Source: Desulfobacterium sp. (GTDB taxonomy: Bacteria > Desulfobacterota > Desulfobacteria > Desulfobacterales > Desulfobacteraceae). Taken from it: a stretch of DNA of 64,000 nt. Positions 53,168-62,900 of the stretch are shown piece after piece. Below the pieces are notes generated by a model that made no database searches, was not told the DNA's origin, and saw nothing but the letters and a program-made list of their open reading frames with translations. Numbering within the stretch: position 1 is the stretch's first letter; every line of letters starts with the position of its first letter. Location of the stretch: positions 62,001 through 126,000 of the forward strand of contig JAQYWC010000043.1 of NCBI GenBank assembly GCA_030145245.1, given 5' to 3'. The position numbers and the translations under genes are program-made.

Positions 53168-53267
53168 TTACCGGTTAGCCCGGTAACCGCGAAAAGCGGT
53201 TCAGCGTTATAACGCCAAGCGTAAAACCCCCAGAAACATATTCTTTTTTGTCAAAAAGAATATGTTT
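53168..53267. repeat. Cluster of four inverted repeats between two genes
   Basis: Between the epoxide-hydrolase and serine-dehydratase genes are, in order: TTACCGG/CCGGTAA (53168-53186), ACCGC/GCGGT with an A-rich loop (53186-53200), the palindrome GCGTTATAACGC (53204-53215), and a perfect 15-bp repeat AAACATATTCTTTTT/AAAAAGAATATGTTT with a TGTC loop (53234-53267). It may be an mRNA processing or attenuation site, an intrinsic terminator, or a control region of the downstream genes. Confidence 0.6.
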
Positions 53268-53303
53268 CCGATCAGTCAGCGAGACACAACCTTCAGCAAA
53301 AAA

Positions 53304-54455
53304 TCACCGGAAAGACCGGGCAAAATCAACAATGTCATTGATCAGCATCCCAGGTTCTTCCAAAGAGGAAAAATGCCCGCCGTGGGGAAAGGAGGTCCAG
53401 CGCTGGATGTTATAAAGGCGTTCGGCATAGGACCGGGGAGGCCAGGGAAAGCTTTCCGCCGGGAACATGGCTGCCGCTGTGGGCACATCCACCCTGGGCC
53501 GCTCTTTTGTTCCCATAATTCGTCCCCCCTCTTCCCTGCGTCCGTAATAGATCCAGGTTGAGGTGTTAAAGGTCTTGCTCACAAGGTAAACCATGATGTT
53601 TGTCAGCATGCCATCCTTGGAATGGGCACTTTCCACATCATCGCCCTCAATATCAGACCAGGCATGGAACTTTTCAACAATCCAGGCGGCCACGCCCACG
53701 GGGCTGTCCATCATGGCATAACTCAAGGTCTGGGGTTTGGTGGCCTGCTGGGTTCTGTACCCATCCTGAAGAACAATTCCAGGCAGGGTTTCACAGGATT
53801 CTGCCCAGGCTTCCTCCTCCGGGGTTTGAGGGCCGTCAACGTGTCTCATGGTCGGAAAGTTGATATGAATGGCCTGGCAATGGTCAAAATGATCATAGCC
53901 CAGCCAGCTGGAAATCGCACTCCCCCAGTCAGCGCCATGGGCATAGTAGGAATCATACCCTAAAACATCGATCATCAGGTCATTTAACACCTTGGCCATG
54001 GCCCTGGGACCATAGGGGCGGGGCGGGCGACCGGAAAAGCCAAAACCGGGCAAAGAAGGAACAATCACATCAAAGGCGTCTTCCACATTACCGCCAAACC
54101 GCTCCGGATGGGCCAGTTTTTCGATAATGCCGAGACTTTCGACAAAAGACCCGGGCCATCCGTGACTGATCAGCAGCGGCATGGGATTATCCCCACTGCC
54201 TTTTTCCAGGATGTAATGCATTTCAATACCGTCAACCTGCGCTTTGAAATGATCAAAGGCATTCATCTGCTGTTCATATTTTTTCCAGTCATAACTTTCA
54301 ACCCAGTAGGAACAAAGCTCTTTCATATAATCCAGGTTGGTACCGTAATCCCATCCGCCGTCATCGGGCATCTCATGCCATGGGAAATCTGCAACGCGTT
54401 GACGAATAGATGCAATGGTTTCATCCGGAACATTAACTTTAAAAGGCTTTACCAT
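53304..54455 (-). CDS. Epoxide hydrolase (EHN-type alpha/beta hydrolase)
   Basis: A 383-residue epoxide hydrolase with an N-terminal EHN domain (DETIASIRQRVADFPWHEMPD) and an alpha/beta hydrolase body. The oxyanion motif is ISHGWPGSF near residue 97. The nucleophilic Asp is in HGADWGSA near 172, and the catalytic His in FPHGGHFSSLEEP near 359. Motifs match juvenile-hormone/epoxide-hydrolase relatives. It should open an epoxide to a diol. The gene lies 171 bases upstream of sdaA and 221 bases downstream of the GltS-like gene, on the same strand. Confidence 0.88.
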   Translation of the reverse strand: MVKPFKVNVPDETIASIRQRVADFPWHEMPDDGGWDYGTNLDYMKELCSYWVESYDWKKYEQQMNAFDHFKAQVDGIEMHYILEKGSGDNPMPLLISHGWPGSFVESLGIIEKLAHPERFGGNVEDAFDVIVPSLPGFGFSGRPPRPYGPRAMAKVLNDLMIDVLGYDSYYAHGADWGSAISSWLGYDHFDHCQAIHINFPTMRHVDGPQTPEEEAWAESCETLPGIVLQDGYRTQQATKPQTLSYAMMDSPVGVAAWIVEKFHAWSDIEGDDVESAHSKDGMLTNIMVYLVSKTFNTSTWIYYGRREEGGRIMGTKERPRVDVPTAAAMFPAESFPWPPRSYAERLYNIQRWTSFPHGGHFSSLEEPGMLINDIVDFARSFR

Positions 54456-54675
54456 AAAACACTTCCTTTACACTTTACAGGCATTTTGATTCCACACAAA
54501 AAAGCAGACATTCAAAACACCGTCTAACGATTTAATATATTGTATTGAGAATGGTGCAGACTGACGGCTCATTTGAGCAATCAGCCTGCAAAAGTTCACG
54601 ACAAAAAGCAATCAGGCAAGGTTCTGCAGGACAAAACCTGCCACAGAGGTTTTCCCACTAATTTAAAGCAGGCCC

Positions 54676-56079
54676 CTACCACATGCGTTTTTGCACAAAT
54701 TTAAAACTAAACAACGCAATGGGCATGAGCACGATATAGGCCGCAAAGACCGGCAGCATCAGCGAACCTTCCGTGGGAACAAAGGGCAGGTTCAGATACA
54801 CCAGCTGGATCATCGGCAAAATAAACACATTCATGATGGCCAGCTCGACAGCAGCAGGGGATTTAAAATCCGGGTCAATAATGCGAAGCAGCAAGATACC
54901 GGAAGCAACCGTTCCGGTGTAACATCCCAGAATCGCAAGACCGCGTTCAAAACCATATTCCGGCATACGACGGGCAAACCACAAAGCCACGAAATAGGTC
55001 AGAAGAGCGGCCACAACAACGGTGCCAAGGAAGGGAACCAGAATCGCATTGATATCACTCATGGAGATGCCCATGAACACCGCACAAATCATATAATCGA
55101 TGGTACTGCTGGTGATCCGGCGGGTACTTGAATTGTCCAGAACATGCAGACAGTCGATTTTATCGAGCACTTTCCGGGTAACCAGTCCTGCGATCATCCC
55201 CCAGGTGTACAAAAGACCAAACCCAAGGCCGTTTATCCCTTTGGGCATGTAAACCGACCAGGCCAGGGCAAACATGTAACCCACGGCATAGAGTGCGGCC
55301 ATAACGGCAATGTGAAAGGCAAAGTTATCGATATTGGCAGGGTGGGTGGTGGTTCTGGCACATTCGACAGCCTCTCCTTTACCCATCATTCCCTTGAGAA
55401 AGCTCACCGGAAGCTCCCTGGAGCTTTGATCTGCAATCCAGCCGTTTTTAATTCCCCGGTTGGCCAGGGGAATTCCAAGACAAATGGCGCACAAAAATCC
55501 CATGGCGCCAAAGGCCAGTCCAACGCTGCTGGCACCCTGAACCCCATAGGTGCTTTCCCACATGGTGCCATAGGCCTGGGCAGCTCCCGGAGACTGGGAA
55601 AACCCGGAGCCCACAAGATAGCCAAACCCGGTAAAGAAATCACCGCCGGAAACCATCTTCCACAGCTCAAAGATGGTCTTTCCTGTAACACCTTGCAGGG
55701 CATAAACCAGACAATACATTAAGGCCATCCAGAGGGCGCCGTTTCGTACCCACTTGGATTTTTTTTCACCCTGTTTTTTGTCCTGTTGCATCATGCCGAT
55801 GCCCACAAAACCAAAGGCAAACAAATGATAAACCAATACGCCGAAGACCTTTGACGAAATGGGCATCCAGCCCTCGGCTGTGGGCATTCCGATCAGGCCT
55901 GTATTCATCAGCACAAACCCGACAAGCCCGCCGATCAAAGATGACGGGATCAATCTCTTTTGCAAAAAAGAAATTTTAGTGCGCAAAAAAGCACCAAAAA
56001 CAAGCAGAATACTGATCCAGATAAATGCTCCCACATAGGGGTAAAATGTAGCTGACAAAAAATCCTCCTCTCGGTTCAA
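54676..56079 (-). CDS. GltS-like sodium symporter
   Basis: A 467-residue integral membrane protein with ten or more helices. Segments such as FIWISILLVFGAFLRTKISF, SSLIGGLVGFVLMNTGLI, GFGYLVGSGFSQSPGAAQAYG and GSLMLPVFAAYIVLMPIALFSF match the sodium/glutamate symporter family (GltS). The glycine-rich loop around GSGFSQSPGAAQA is characteristic. It may bring in the substrate of the adjacent catabolic genes; glutamate itself is only one possibility. It is the first gene of the leftward group, and the sigma-54 promoter lies about 110 bases upstream. Confidence 0.8.
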   Translation of the reverse strand: MNREEDFLSATFYPYVGAFIWISILLVFGAFLRTKISFLQKRLIPSSLIGGLVGFVLMNTGLIGMPTAEGWMPISSKVFGVLVYHLFAFGFVGIGMMQQDKKQGEKKSKWVRNGALWMALMYCLVYALQGVTGKTIFELWKMVSGGDFFTGFGYLVGSGFSQSPGAAQAYGTMWESTYGVQGASSVGLAFGAMGFLCAICLGIPLANRGIKNGWIADQSSRELPVSFLKGMMGKGEAVECARTTTHPANIDNFAFHIAVMAALYAVGYMFALAWSVYMPKGINGLGFGLLYTWGMIAGLVTRKVLDKIDCLHVLDNSSTRRITSSTIDYMICAVFMGISMSDINAILVPFLGTVVVAALLTYFVALWFARRMPEYGFERGLAILGCYTGTVASGILLLRIIDPDFKSPAAVELAIMNVFILPMIQLVYLNLPFVPTEGSLMLPVFAAYIVLMPIALFSFKFVQKRMW

Positions 56080-56187
56080 AGGGATGCTTTCCTTTGATTC
56101 AATAAAAAATTAAACTCGCCAGTGCCACTGAAAAGCCCCTTTCGGGCAGGCCTTTCGTAACGTTGTGTTATCAAAGCTCATCTGGTG

Positions 56188-56204
56188 AGCAATAAGGGTG
56201 CCAA
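56188..56204 (-). promoter_or_regulatory. Sigma-54 (-24/-12) promoter of the GltS-AOR gene group
   Basis: On the minus strand TTGGCAC-CCTTA-TTGCT matches the sigma-54 consensus TTGGCAC-N5-TTGC without mismatch, with GG and GC at the right distance. Transcription would start near 56177, about 100 bases before the GltS-like start codon. The rest of the 480-base gap (56080-56559) holds no gene. Confidence 0.85.
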
Positions 56205-56313
56205 GTGTAATTTTAAATTGATTTTTCAGTTAACCGTTTGATTTCTTAAAACTTATCGTTCAATAAAAATGAACCCTTCACATTTCGCATCAGCCAGCCT
56301 TTTACACCAATCG

Positions 56314-56399
56314 GTGCAAAACTGCACTCGATTTTAAATAATAATGTTATTTTAAGGAGTTGCATCTTGTGCAAAATCGCACAAAGTGCAAACCTGCAC
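56314..56399. promoter_or_regulatory. Three palindromic activator sites (UAS)
   Basis: GTGCAAAACTGCAC (56314-56327), GTGCAAAATCGCAC (56369-56382) and GTGCAAACCTGCAC (56386-56399) share GTGC-N6-GCAC with a conserved AAA. They lie 110-210 bases upstream of the -24/-12 promoter at 56188-56204, the usual position of enhancer sites. The divergent sigma-54 activator gene begins 160 bases away and its product is the likely ligand. Confidence 0.8.
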
Positions 56400-56559
56400 A
56401 AAATCGCTGACAGCAATTATTGACAAACACCTGTGATCTAAGGTAAGGGAGCTGCTAAAATAAACACATCGTTTGATGAAACATAAATTTACCCGGATTC
56501 AACCATGGAAACACAAAACCGTTTGCCCCTTATCGTAAGTAACCCCAAATGAATCACTG

Positions 56560-58080
56560 ATGACAATGAGCAAGAAAAAATACGAAGTCTCTTATTTTCA
56601 AGAAAAATACGGCCATTTATTCAATGGCATGGATGCTATTTTAAATGTATTGCATGAAGGAATATGCATCAGCAACGCCCAAGGTATCATCCTGAAGATG
56701 AATCCCATGTATGAACGCTTATGCGGCCTGTCTCCGGATAAACTGCTCGGAAAAAAAGTCAGTTTCCTGAACAGCAAGCACGGGGTTTTCGACGAGGCAG
56801 AACCCCATGCCGACCGCGTTGAACAGAAAAAGGGGATCTTTATGGGCGCGGTAAGTCCTGTAATCCTCAAATCAAAACGACCGGCAAGCTCTGTTCAGCA
56901 GACCAGCGGCGGCAGAAAAAACCTGTTGCACGGATACCCCATGCTCAATGTCGACGGAGATGTGGAGCTGGTTATTACCTTTATCCGGGATATCAGCCAC
57001 CTGACCCTTTTCAAAGAACAAATTGAGCACCACAAAGATATTTTTAAAAAATTCTGGTCAACCATACGAAATAATGACCCCGAAATTTCCGCACCTACAT
57101 CCATTGTGATTGAAAGCCCGGCCATGAAAAAGGTGATGGTTCAGCTCCAAAAGGTTGCCAAAACCGATGCAACCGTTTTGATTTTAGGAAATACCGGGGT
57201 GGGCAAAGGAGAAGTGGCAAGGCAGATACACGCCCAAAGCGGCCGGTCTGACAACACCTTCTTTTGTGCCGACTGCACCAGCATTCCGGAAAATCTCATT
57301 GAATCAGAGCTTTTCGGCTACGCACCCGGCGCCTTCTCAGGGGCAAGGCGGGAAGGGAAACCCGGATACTTTGATATCGCTGCCGGCGGAACCATTTTTC
57401 TGGATGAAATCGGAGAATTGTCTTTACCCATGCAGGCAAAACTCCTGCGGGTCCTTCAGGATCAGGAAATCATGCAGATCGGCGGCCTGAAGCCCAAAAA
57501 AACAGATACCCGGATCATTGCGGCAACCAATGTAAACCTTGAACAGGCCGTTGCAAACGGCAAATTCCGCCAGGATCTGTACTATCGTCTCCAGGTCAGC
57601 GTATTGCACATCCTGCCGCTGAAAGAAAGAAGGGAAGATATTCAACCCCTTGCCCAACATTTTCTTCAACGGTACAATCTCAAATACCGCAAACAGTTTT
57701 ATTTTTCCGATGAGGCCATGGAGACCCTTTTAAAACACGCCTGGCCGGGCAATGTCCGGGAGCTGCAAAACATGATCCAGGGCATTGTGATCACCAATGA
57801 AAATAACATCATAGAGCCCATGGATCTGCCACGGGTCATGCCCAGAGAAACCGCACCCTCACCCGGGTCACACATTCTGACCAAAAGTCAACTGGGCAAA
57901 CCCCTCAAACAGATCATGGCAGATATTGAGCTCGAAATCCTCCAGCAGGCCATGGACAAGTACAAATCAACAGAAAAAGTGGCACAACTTTTCCAGGTGA
58001 ACCGTACGACCGTATCCCGCAAGCTTCAGGCCGGGAATAAAAAAAGAAACCACCGGGGACGCCCATACCAGGAAAGATAA
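56560..58080 (+). CDS. Sigma-54-dependent transcriptional activator with PAS domain
   Basis: A 506-residue enhancer-binding protein. The N-terminus (about 20-140) is a PAS-like sensor (AILNVLHEGICISNAQGIIL). The AAA+ domain has Walker A GNTGVGKGE near 210, the sigma-54 loop GAFSGA near 257 (Ser for Thr, a tolerated variant), FLDEIGEL, and an R-rich YRLQVSVL region. The C-terminal helix-turn-helix (about 470-495, KVAQLFQVNRTTVSRKLQ) binds DNA. There is no receiver domain, so it responds to a ligand, not phosphorylation. It is divergent from the GltS-AOR group. A clear ribosome-binding site was not seen; ATG at 56566 is also possible. Confidence 0.93.
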   Translation: MTMSKKKYEVSYFQEKYGHLFNGMDAILNVLHEGICISNAQGIILKMNPMYERLCGLSPDKLLGKKVSFLNSKHGVFDEAEPHADRVEQKKGIFMGAVSPVILKSKRPASSVQQTSGGRKNLLHGYPMLNVDGDVELVITFIRDISHLTLFKEQIEHHKDIFKKFWSTIRNNDPEISAPTSIVIESPAMKKVMVQLQKVAKTDATVLILGNTGVGKGEVARQIHAQSGRSDNTFFCADCTSIPENLIESELFGYAPGAFSGARREGKPGYFDIAAGGTIFLDEIGELSLPMQAKLLRVLQDQEIMQIGGLKPKKTDTRIIAATNVNLEQAVANGKFRQDLYYRLQVSVLHILPLKERREDIQPLAQHFLQRYNLKYRKQFYFSDEAMETLLKHAWPGNVRELQNMIQGIVITNENNIIEPMDLPRVMPRETAPSPGSHILTKSQLGKPLKQIMADIELEILQQAMDKYKSTEKVAQLFQVNRTTVSRKLQAGNKKRNHRGRPYQER

Positions 58081-58210
58081 GGAATCACAGCCCTGAAAAG
58101 AATAAGATACCGACACAATTGTTTTTCAGGCAATACAGTCGGTATATGTCAACCCATTACTCGTAGGTAACACTTGCCTTTGATTCAATAATATCGCCTG
58201 TTTCAATCCA

Positions 58211-58483
58211 GTGCCCCCAGGTGGAGATATCTCCCTGTCGGATAAGGAAGACAAGATCGACGCAATGTATGCCGTCGACGGCCGAAATGAGTGGGCAATG
58301 AAAGCCTTGGTACAGGAAAGGTGTGATCGCTTATCGGCCTATGCAAAAGACCAGGCATGGAAACAATACTTCTTTCCTCAGTTTCATTACCTGCCGGGTG
58401 ATTATTATGCGGAAAAGGAACTTAAAAGACGTATGGTTTTAAACCATGCCTACCTGGACATTCTCCGGGACATCATCAATTAG
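58211..58483 (+). CDS. Hypothetical small protein
   Basis: A possible 90-residue protein from a GTG at 58211 (or 71 residues from an ATG at 58268) that I do not recognise. It has a charged N-terminus and a Tyr/Phe-rich segment YFFPQFHYLPGDYYAEKELK. No ribosome site is seen before either start, and no signal peptide or membrane segment is found. It may be a remnant of a longer gene. It follows the sigma-54 activator on the same strand and precedes a hairpin terminator. Confidence 0.35.
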   Translation: MPPGGDISLSDKEDKIDAMYAVDGRNEWAMKALVQERCDRLSAYAKDQAWKQYFFPQFHYLPGDYYAEKELKRRMVLNHAYLDILRDIIN

Positions 58484-58501
58484 GCCGGTTAATAGCGGAA
58501 A

Positions 58502-58531
58502 TTACGCCGGGAAGTCCCCTTCCCGGCGTAG
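58502..58531. terminator. Hairpin between converging genes
   Basis: TACGCCGGGAAG and CTTCCCGGCGTA form a 12-bp stem with a TCCC loop between the converging hypothetical gene and the efflux operon. It is the same hairpin as at 48881-48910. It probably serves as a terminator for one or both; it has no long T-run. Confidence 0.55.
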
Positions 58532-58546
58532 ATAACAAAAACAGGC

Positions 58547-59902
58547 TTAGCTGCCTTGCGGGGAATCGGGCAGAAGATCGATCCTGCCGGTCTCGGCCGA
58601 CAGGTTGACCAGGGCGATCCTGTACTGGATCCAGGTCAGGGCCACGGCACCGGACGCCCGGACAAGGTCTGTCTGGGCCTGGTTGAGCCGGGTCAGGGGA
58701 AGGGCCCCGGCCCGGTAGGCGGTTGCCACATGCTCCCGGATCCGCTGGGTCAGCTCAAGGGTCCGCTTCTGGCGTTCATAGGTTTCAAAGGCGGTCTCAG
58801 CCCGGTCACGGGTCTGGCGGATGGAGGAGCTGATGGATAACAGCAGCTGCTCCCGCTGTTGGGAAAGCGCGCGGACTTCCGCATTTATCTCCTGGATCTT
58901 GCCCGTTCTGCGGCCGCCGGTATAAAGATCCCAGGAGGCGACAACGCCCACATAGGTCTCATGCTCCTCCTGGTCCTTGACGGTGATACCGTCCTGGAAC
59001 ATATAACCGGCCCCGGTGATAAAGGCGATATCCGGGGAGTAATTTCCCTTCTCGGCCCTGAGGAGCTGTTCCTGGGCAAGCACGCCCGCATCCAGGGCCT
59101 TAAGGTCCGGACGATGGGACAAGGCGAACTGATATTCGTTCTCAAAGGTTTCAAGGAGTTGCTCCCCGCTCTTTGTGACCCCGACAGGATAGAGTTCTTC
59201 GGGCAGGTGTGCTTCGGGCAGGGCCATGAGCTGGGCCAGGGCCGCGCACACGATCTTGAAATCCCGCTCTGCCGACGAAAAATCGCTCTCCGCCTGGAGG
59301 GCCTTGACTGAGAAGTTGAGCATCTCCGCCTCAGGGGCCGCTCCCACCTGCCATTTGATCCTGGCATCCTTTTCCAGGATCTGGTTGAACTCCTGGTTCT
59401 GCTTTGCCACCACCATGCCCTCAACGGCCAGCTGGGCCTGATAATAAGCCGTTGAAACAGCCTTGAGGAGCAGCCGCCGGGTATCGGCCAGGCGCTGTTT
59501 CCGAAGCTCTACACCATGGGTTGCGGCAAGGGTGTTGGCCTCCCTTGAGAACCCGTCAAACAGCAGCCAGGTCAGGCCGATGCCCACGCTCATCTCATTA
59601 AAGGAATCGTCGACCCGGTCGTAGGGGTTCCAGTCCGGCTGGACCGTTACATCCCTGGCCTTAGCCCCGCCCTGGGCAGTAACCGTGGGCAGATACGCGG
59701 ACTTGGCCTGCTTGAGCACGGCCCGGGCAGCCTCGATCCGCTGTTGGGCCTCCTGAATGCCGGGATAGTTGTCAAGGGCTGCCTTCCAGGCCTCATCCAG
59801 GGTCAATCGTCCCTGGGGCACCACCAGGGCGCTCTCCTTTGCAAAGCCGGTGGCGGCGATGCAGAGAACAAGGAGCAGGAGAAGTGTGGTCTGTTTCATC
59901 AT
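58547..59902 (-). CDS. TolC-family outer-membrane efflux channel
   Basis: A 451-residue outer-membrane factor. A signal peptide (KQTTLLLLLVLCIAATGFA) is followed by the TolC-type repeated helical pairs: LTLDEAWKAALDNYPGIQEA and VLKQAKSAYLPTVTAQGG in the first half, and RPDLKALDAGVLAQEQLLRAEKG in the second. GAGG lies 6 bases before the ATGATG at 59902, which I prefer to an ATG at 59914 overlapping the RND gene. It is the third gene of the RND operon and should form the exit duct for the pump. Confidence 0.88.
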   Translation of the reverse strand: MMKQTTLLLLLVLCIAATGFAKESALVVPQGRLTLDEAWKAALDNYPGIQEAQQRIEAARAVLKQAKSAYLPTVTAQGGAKARDVTVQPDWNPYDRVDDSFNEMSVGIGLTWLLFDGFSREANTLAATHGVELRKQRLADTRRLLLKAVSTAYYQAQLAVEGMVVAKQNQEFNQILEKDARIKWQVGAAPEAEMLNFSVKALQAESDFSSAERDFKIVCAALAQLMALPEAHLPEELYPVGVTKSGEQLLETFENEYQFALSHRPDLKALDAGVLAQEQLLRAEKGNYSPDIAFITGAGYMFQDGITVKDQEEHETYVGVVASWDLYTGGRRTGKIQEINAEVRALSQQREQLLLSISSSIRQTRDRAETAFETYERQKRTLELTQRIREHVATAYRAGALPLTRLNQAQTDLVRASGAVALTWIQYRIALVNLSAETGRIDLLPDSPQGS

Positions 59903-59910
59903 CGGATTCC

Positions 59911-62900
59911 TCATAGGTAATTGTGGTCGGATTTTATTCTGTACATCAGGCAGTAGAGCACCGGAACAATGATCAACGTCAGAAAGGTTGCCACAAACAA
60001 ACCGCTCATGATGGTCACGGCCATGGTGGCAAACATGGGATCAAACACCAGGGGCAGCATGCCGAGGATGGTGGTGCCCGAGGCCATCACCACCGGGCGC
60101 ATACGGCTTACTGCGCTGTCCAGGACCGCCTTGTAGGGCGGATACCCCTCCCGCAAAAGGATCTCCACCTGTTCGATCAAAACGATGGCGTTCTTGATCA
60201 GCATGCCGGAAAGCCCCAGAAAACCCAGGATGGACATGAAGCCAAAGGCGAGCTTCATGGAGAGCAATCCCGCTGCAATGCCCATAATGGACAGGGGCAC
60301 GGTCAGGAAGATCACCATGGGCCGGCGGATGGAGTTGAAAAGCCCCACCACGATGACGAACATGCCAAGGGCGCACAGGGGGAAAATCTTCTTCAACGGT
60401 CCCCGTGCATCCGCCGACGCCTCAAACTCGCCCACCCAATCCAGGGTATAACCCGAGGGAAGGGTCAGGGCCTCAATTTTATCCTTCATGGCAAGGCGCA
60501 GGGGAGCGGCAAGGCCCTGGGCCGGGTTGCACTGGACCGTGACGGCCCGCTGCTGATCCCGGCGCTTGATCAACGGCCACTCCCACACGGGTTTCACCTC
60601 GGTCACCACCTGGCCGATGGGGATGAAGGCGTGCTTCATGGCGCTGTAGACCTGGACATTGTTCAGGTCGTTCACGGAATCCCTCTCGTTTTGGGGCGGC
60701 CGGGTGATGATGGGAATCAGTTCGTCGCTCTCCCGGTAAAGCCCTGCCACCACGCCGTTGAAGTTCCAGCGGATCGCCTTGGCAAGCTCGCTCCGGCTCA
60801 CCCCGGCCTGGCGGGCCTGGGTCTCTGAAAACTGGGGCCGGATCACCCGCACCTGCTGGCGCCAGTCGGTTCTGACGTCCCGGGTATTGGGGGTCTGCTG
60901 CATGATCACCCGTGCCTGTTCCGCAAGGTTCTGGAGCACAACGATATCCGGGCCCCTGAACCGGGCCTCCACCTGAAAAGTGATGGCCGGGCCTGAAACG
61001 ATCTTCTTGGCATAGGGTTCGGAATCGGGAAAGTTGGCTGCCAGATATTCGTTCACCCGGCTGACAAGCCCGTCGATCTGGGTATACTCTTCAACCTCAA
61101 CCAGGAGCTGGCCATAGCTTGAGTTGGGCGTCTGATAATCATAGGTGAGGATAAACCGCAGAGCCCCCTCCCCCGCAAAAGAGGTGATGTTGGTGACCCC
61201 CTCCATATTGCTGACCGCTTCCCGGATCCGGGCCAGGTCTTCAGCGGTATGGTTGATGTGGGTTCCCTGGGGCTTCCAGTAGTTCACATAGAAATAGCGC
61301 TGGGTGGAGCCGGGGAAAAAGGCGGAGGGGATGGACTTGAACCCGAGGATGGAGACAACCAGCAGCATAAAGGTGACGAGTATCGTCAGATAGCGTCCCC
61401 TGAGGGTCAGGTGGAGCATGCGCCGGTAGGCACGGAACATGGGCCTGTCGTAGGGATCCTTGCCCACGGTTGCGTCCGGGACCTTCAGAAACCAGACACA
61501 GAAGAGCGGGGTGATGGTCACGGCAAACAGCCAGCTGAGCAGCAGGGAGATGGCCATGACCTGGAACAGGGATCGGCAGAACTCCCCCACATTTCCAGGA
61601 GCATACCCGATGGCGGTGAATGCCAGGATGGCCACAAAAGTGGCGCCCAAAAGGGGCCACCGGTTTTCCAGGACCACCTGCCGGGCGGCATGTTCCCGGC
61701 CCTCGCCCCGCTCCACCCGGACAAGGATGCCGTCGGCCACAACAATGGCGTTGTCCACCAGCATGCCCAGGGCCAGGATCAGTGCGCCCAGGGAGATCTT
61801 CTGAAGATCAATGCCAAAGAGCATCATGCCAATGAACGTCCCGAGGATGGTCAACAGCAAAATCATGCCGATGAGCATTCCGCTCTGCCATCCCATGAAG
61901 AGCATGAGAAGCACCACCACAATGACCACGGCTTCCCCGAGATTCGCAAGAAAGGCATTGACAGACTCGGTCACCACCCGGCTCTGATAGTAGATGATGT
62001 TCAGCTCCATGCCCGGCGGCTGCTGTGCCTCAAGCTCATGGAGCTTCTCCTTGACCGAGGTCCCCATGGTGATCACGTTGCCGCCGTCCACGGTGGAGAT
62101 GCCAAGGCCGATGCAGGGCTTTCCATTATAGCGCATCATGTTTCTGGATGGCTCGTAATACCCCCTGCGGATGGTTGCGATATCCCCCAGGCGAACCATG
62201 CCGGTTGCGCCGCCGATCAGGGTATCTGCGATCATGGCTTCGCTCTTGAACTCACCCGTGGGAGAGATGCGCATATATTCGGTGTTCACATCCACCTGGC
62301 CGTTGGGCTCCACAACGTTCTGGAGATGCAGGGTCTGGTAGATGAGTTGGGGAGGAATGCCCAGGCCCGCAAGCTTTGCCCGTTCAAACTCGATATAGAT
62401 CGCCTCCTGCTGGGTGCCCCAGAAGTCGATCTTGGCCACTTCGTCGCACAGCAAAAGCTCTTTTTTGAGGTATTCGGCATAATCCTTGAGCTCGGCCGGG
62501 GTGTAGCTCTCCCCGGTCAGGGCGAAAAACACTCCATAGACATCACCGAAATCATCCCTGACCATGGAGGGACCTGCGCCCGGTGGGAGGCGCTTCTGGA
62601 TGTCATTGACCTTTCTTCGTAGCTCGTCCCAGATCTGGGGCAGCTGATCCTTGTGAAACTCATCCTTCATATCAACATAAACAACCGAGAGGCCATCCTC
62701 GGAGGTGGAATACATCTCCTTGACCTGGCCCATGGCTTTAATGGCCTCCTCAACCCGGTCAGTGACCTCCTCCTCCACCTCCAGTGGGGTGGCACCGGGA
62801 TACTGGGTGACCACAAGGGCTGTCTTGATGGTAAAGGTCGGATCCTCCAGCCGGCCGAGTTTCTCAAAAGCGAGGATTCCACCGCCCAGGAGCAGGATGG

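Noticed and set aside
61249-62622. A 457-codon open frame antisense to the RND transporter
   Set aside because: The product is very rich in His, Gly and Asp, as expected for a shadow of a GC-rich gene; the RND frame is certain.
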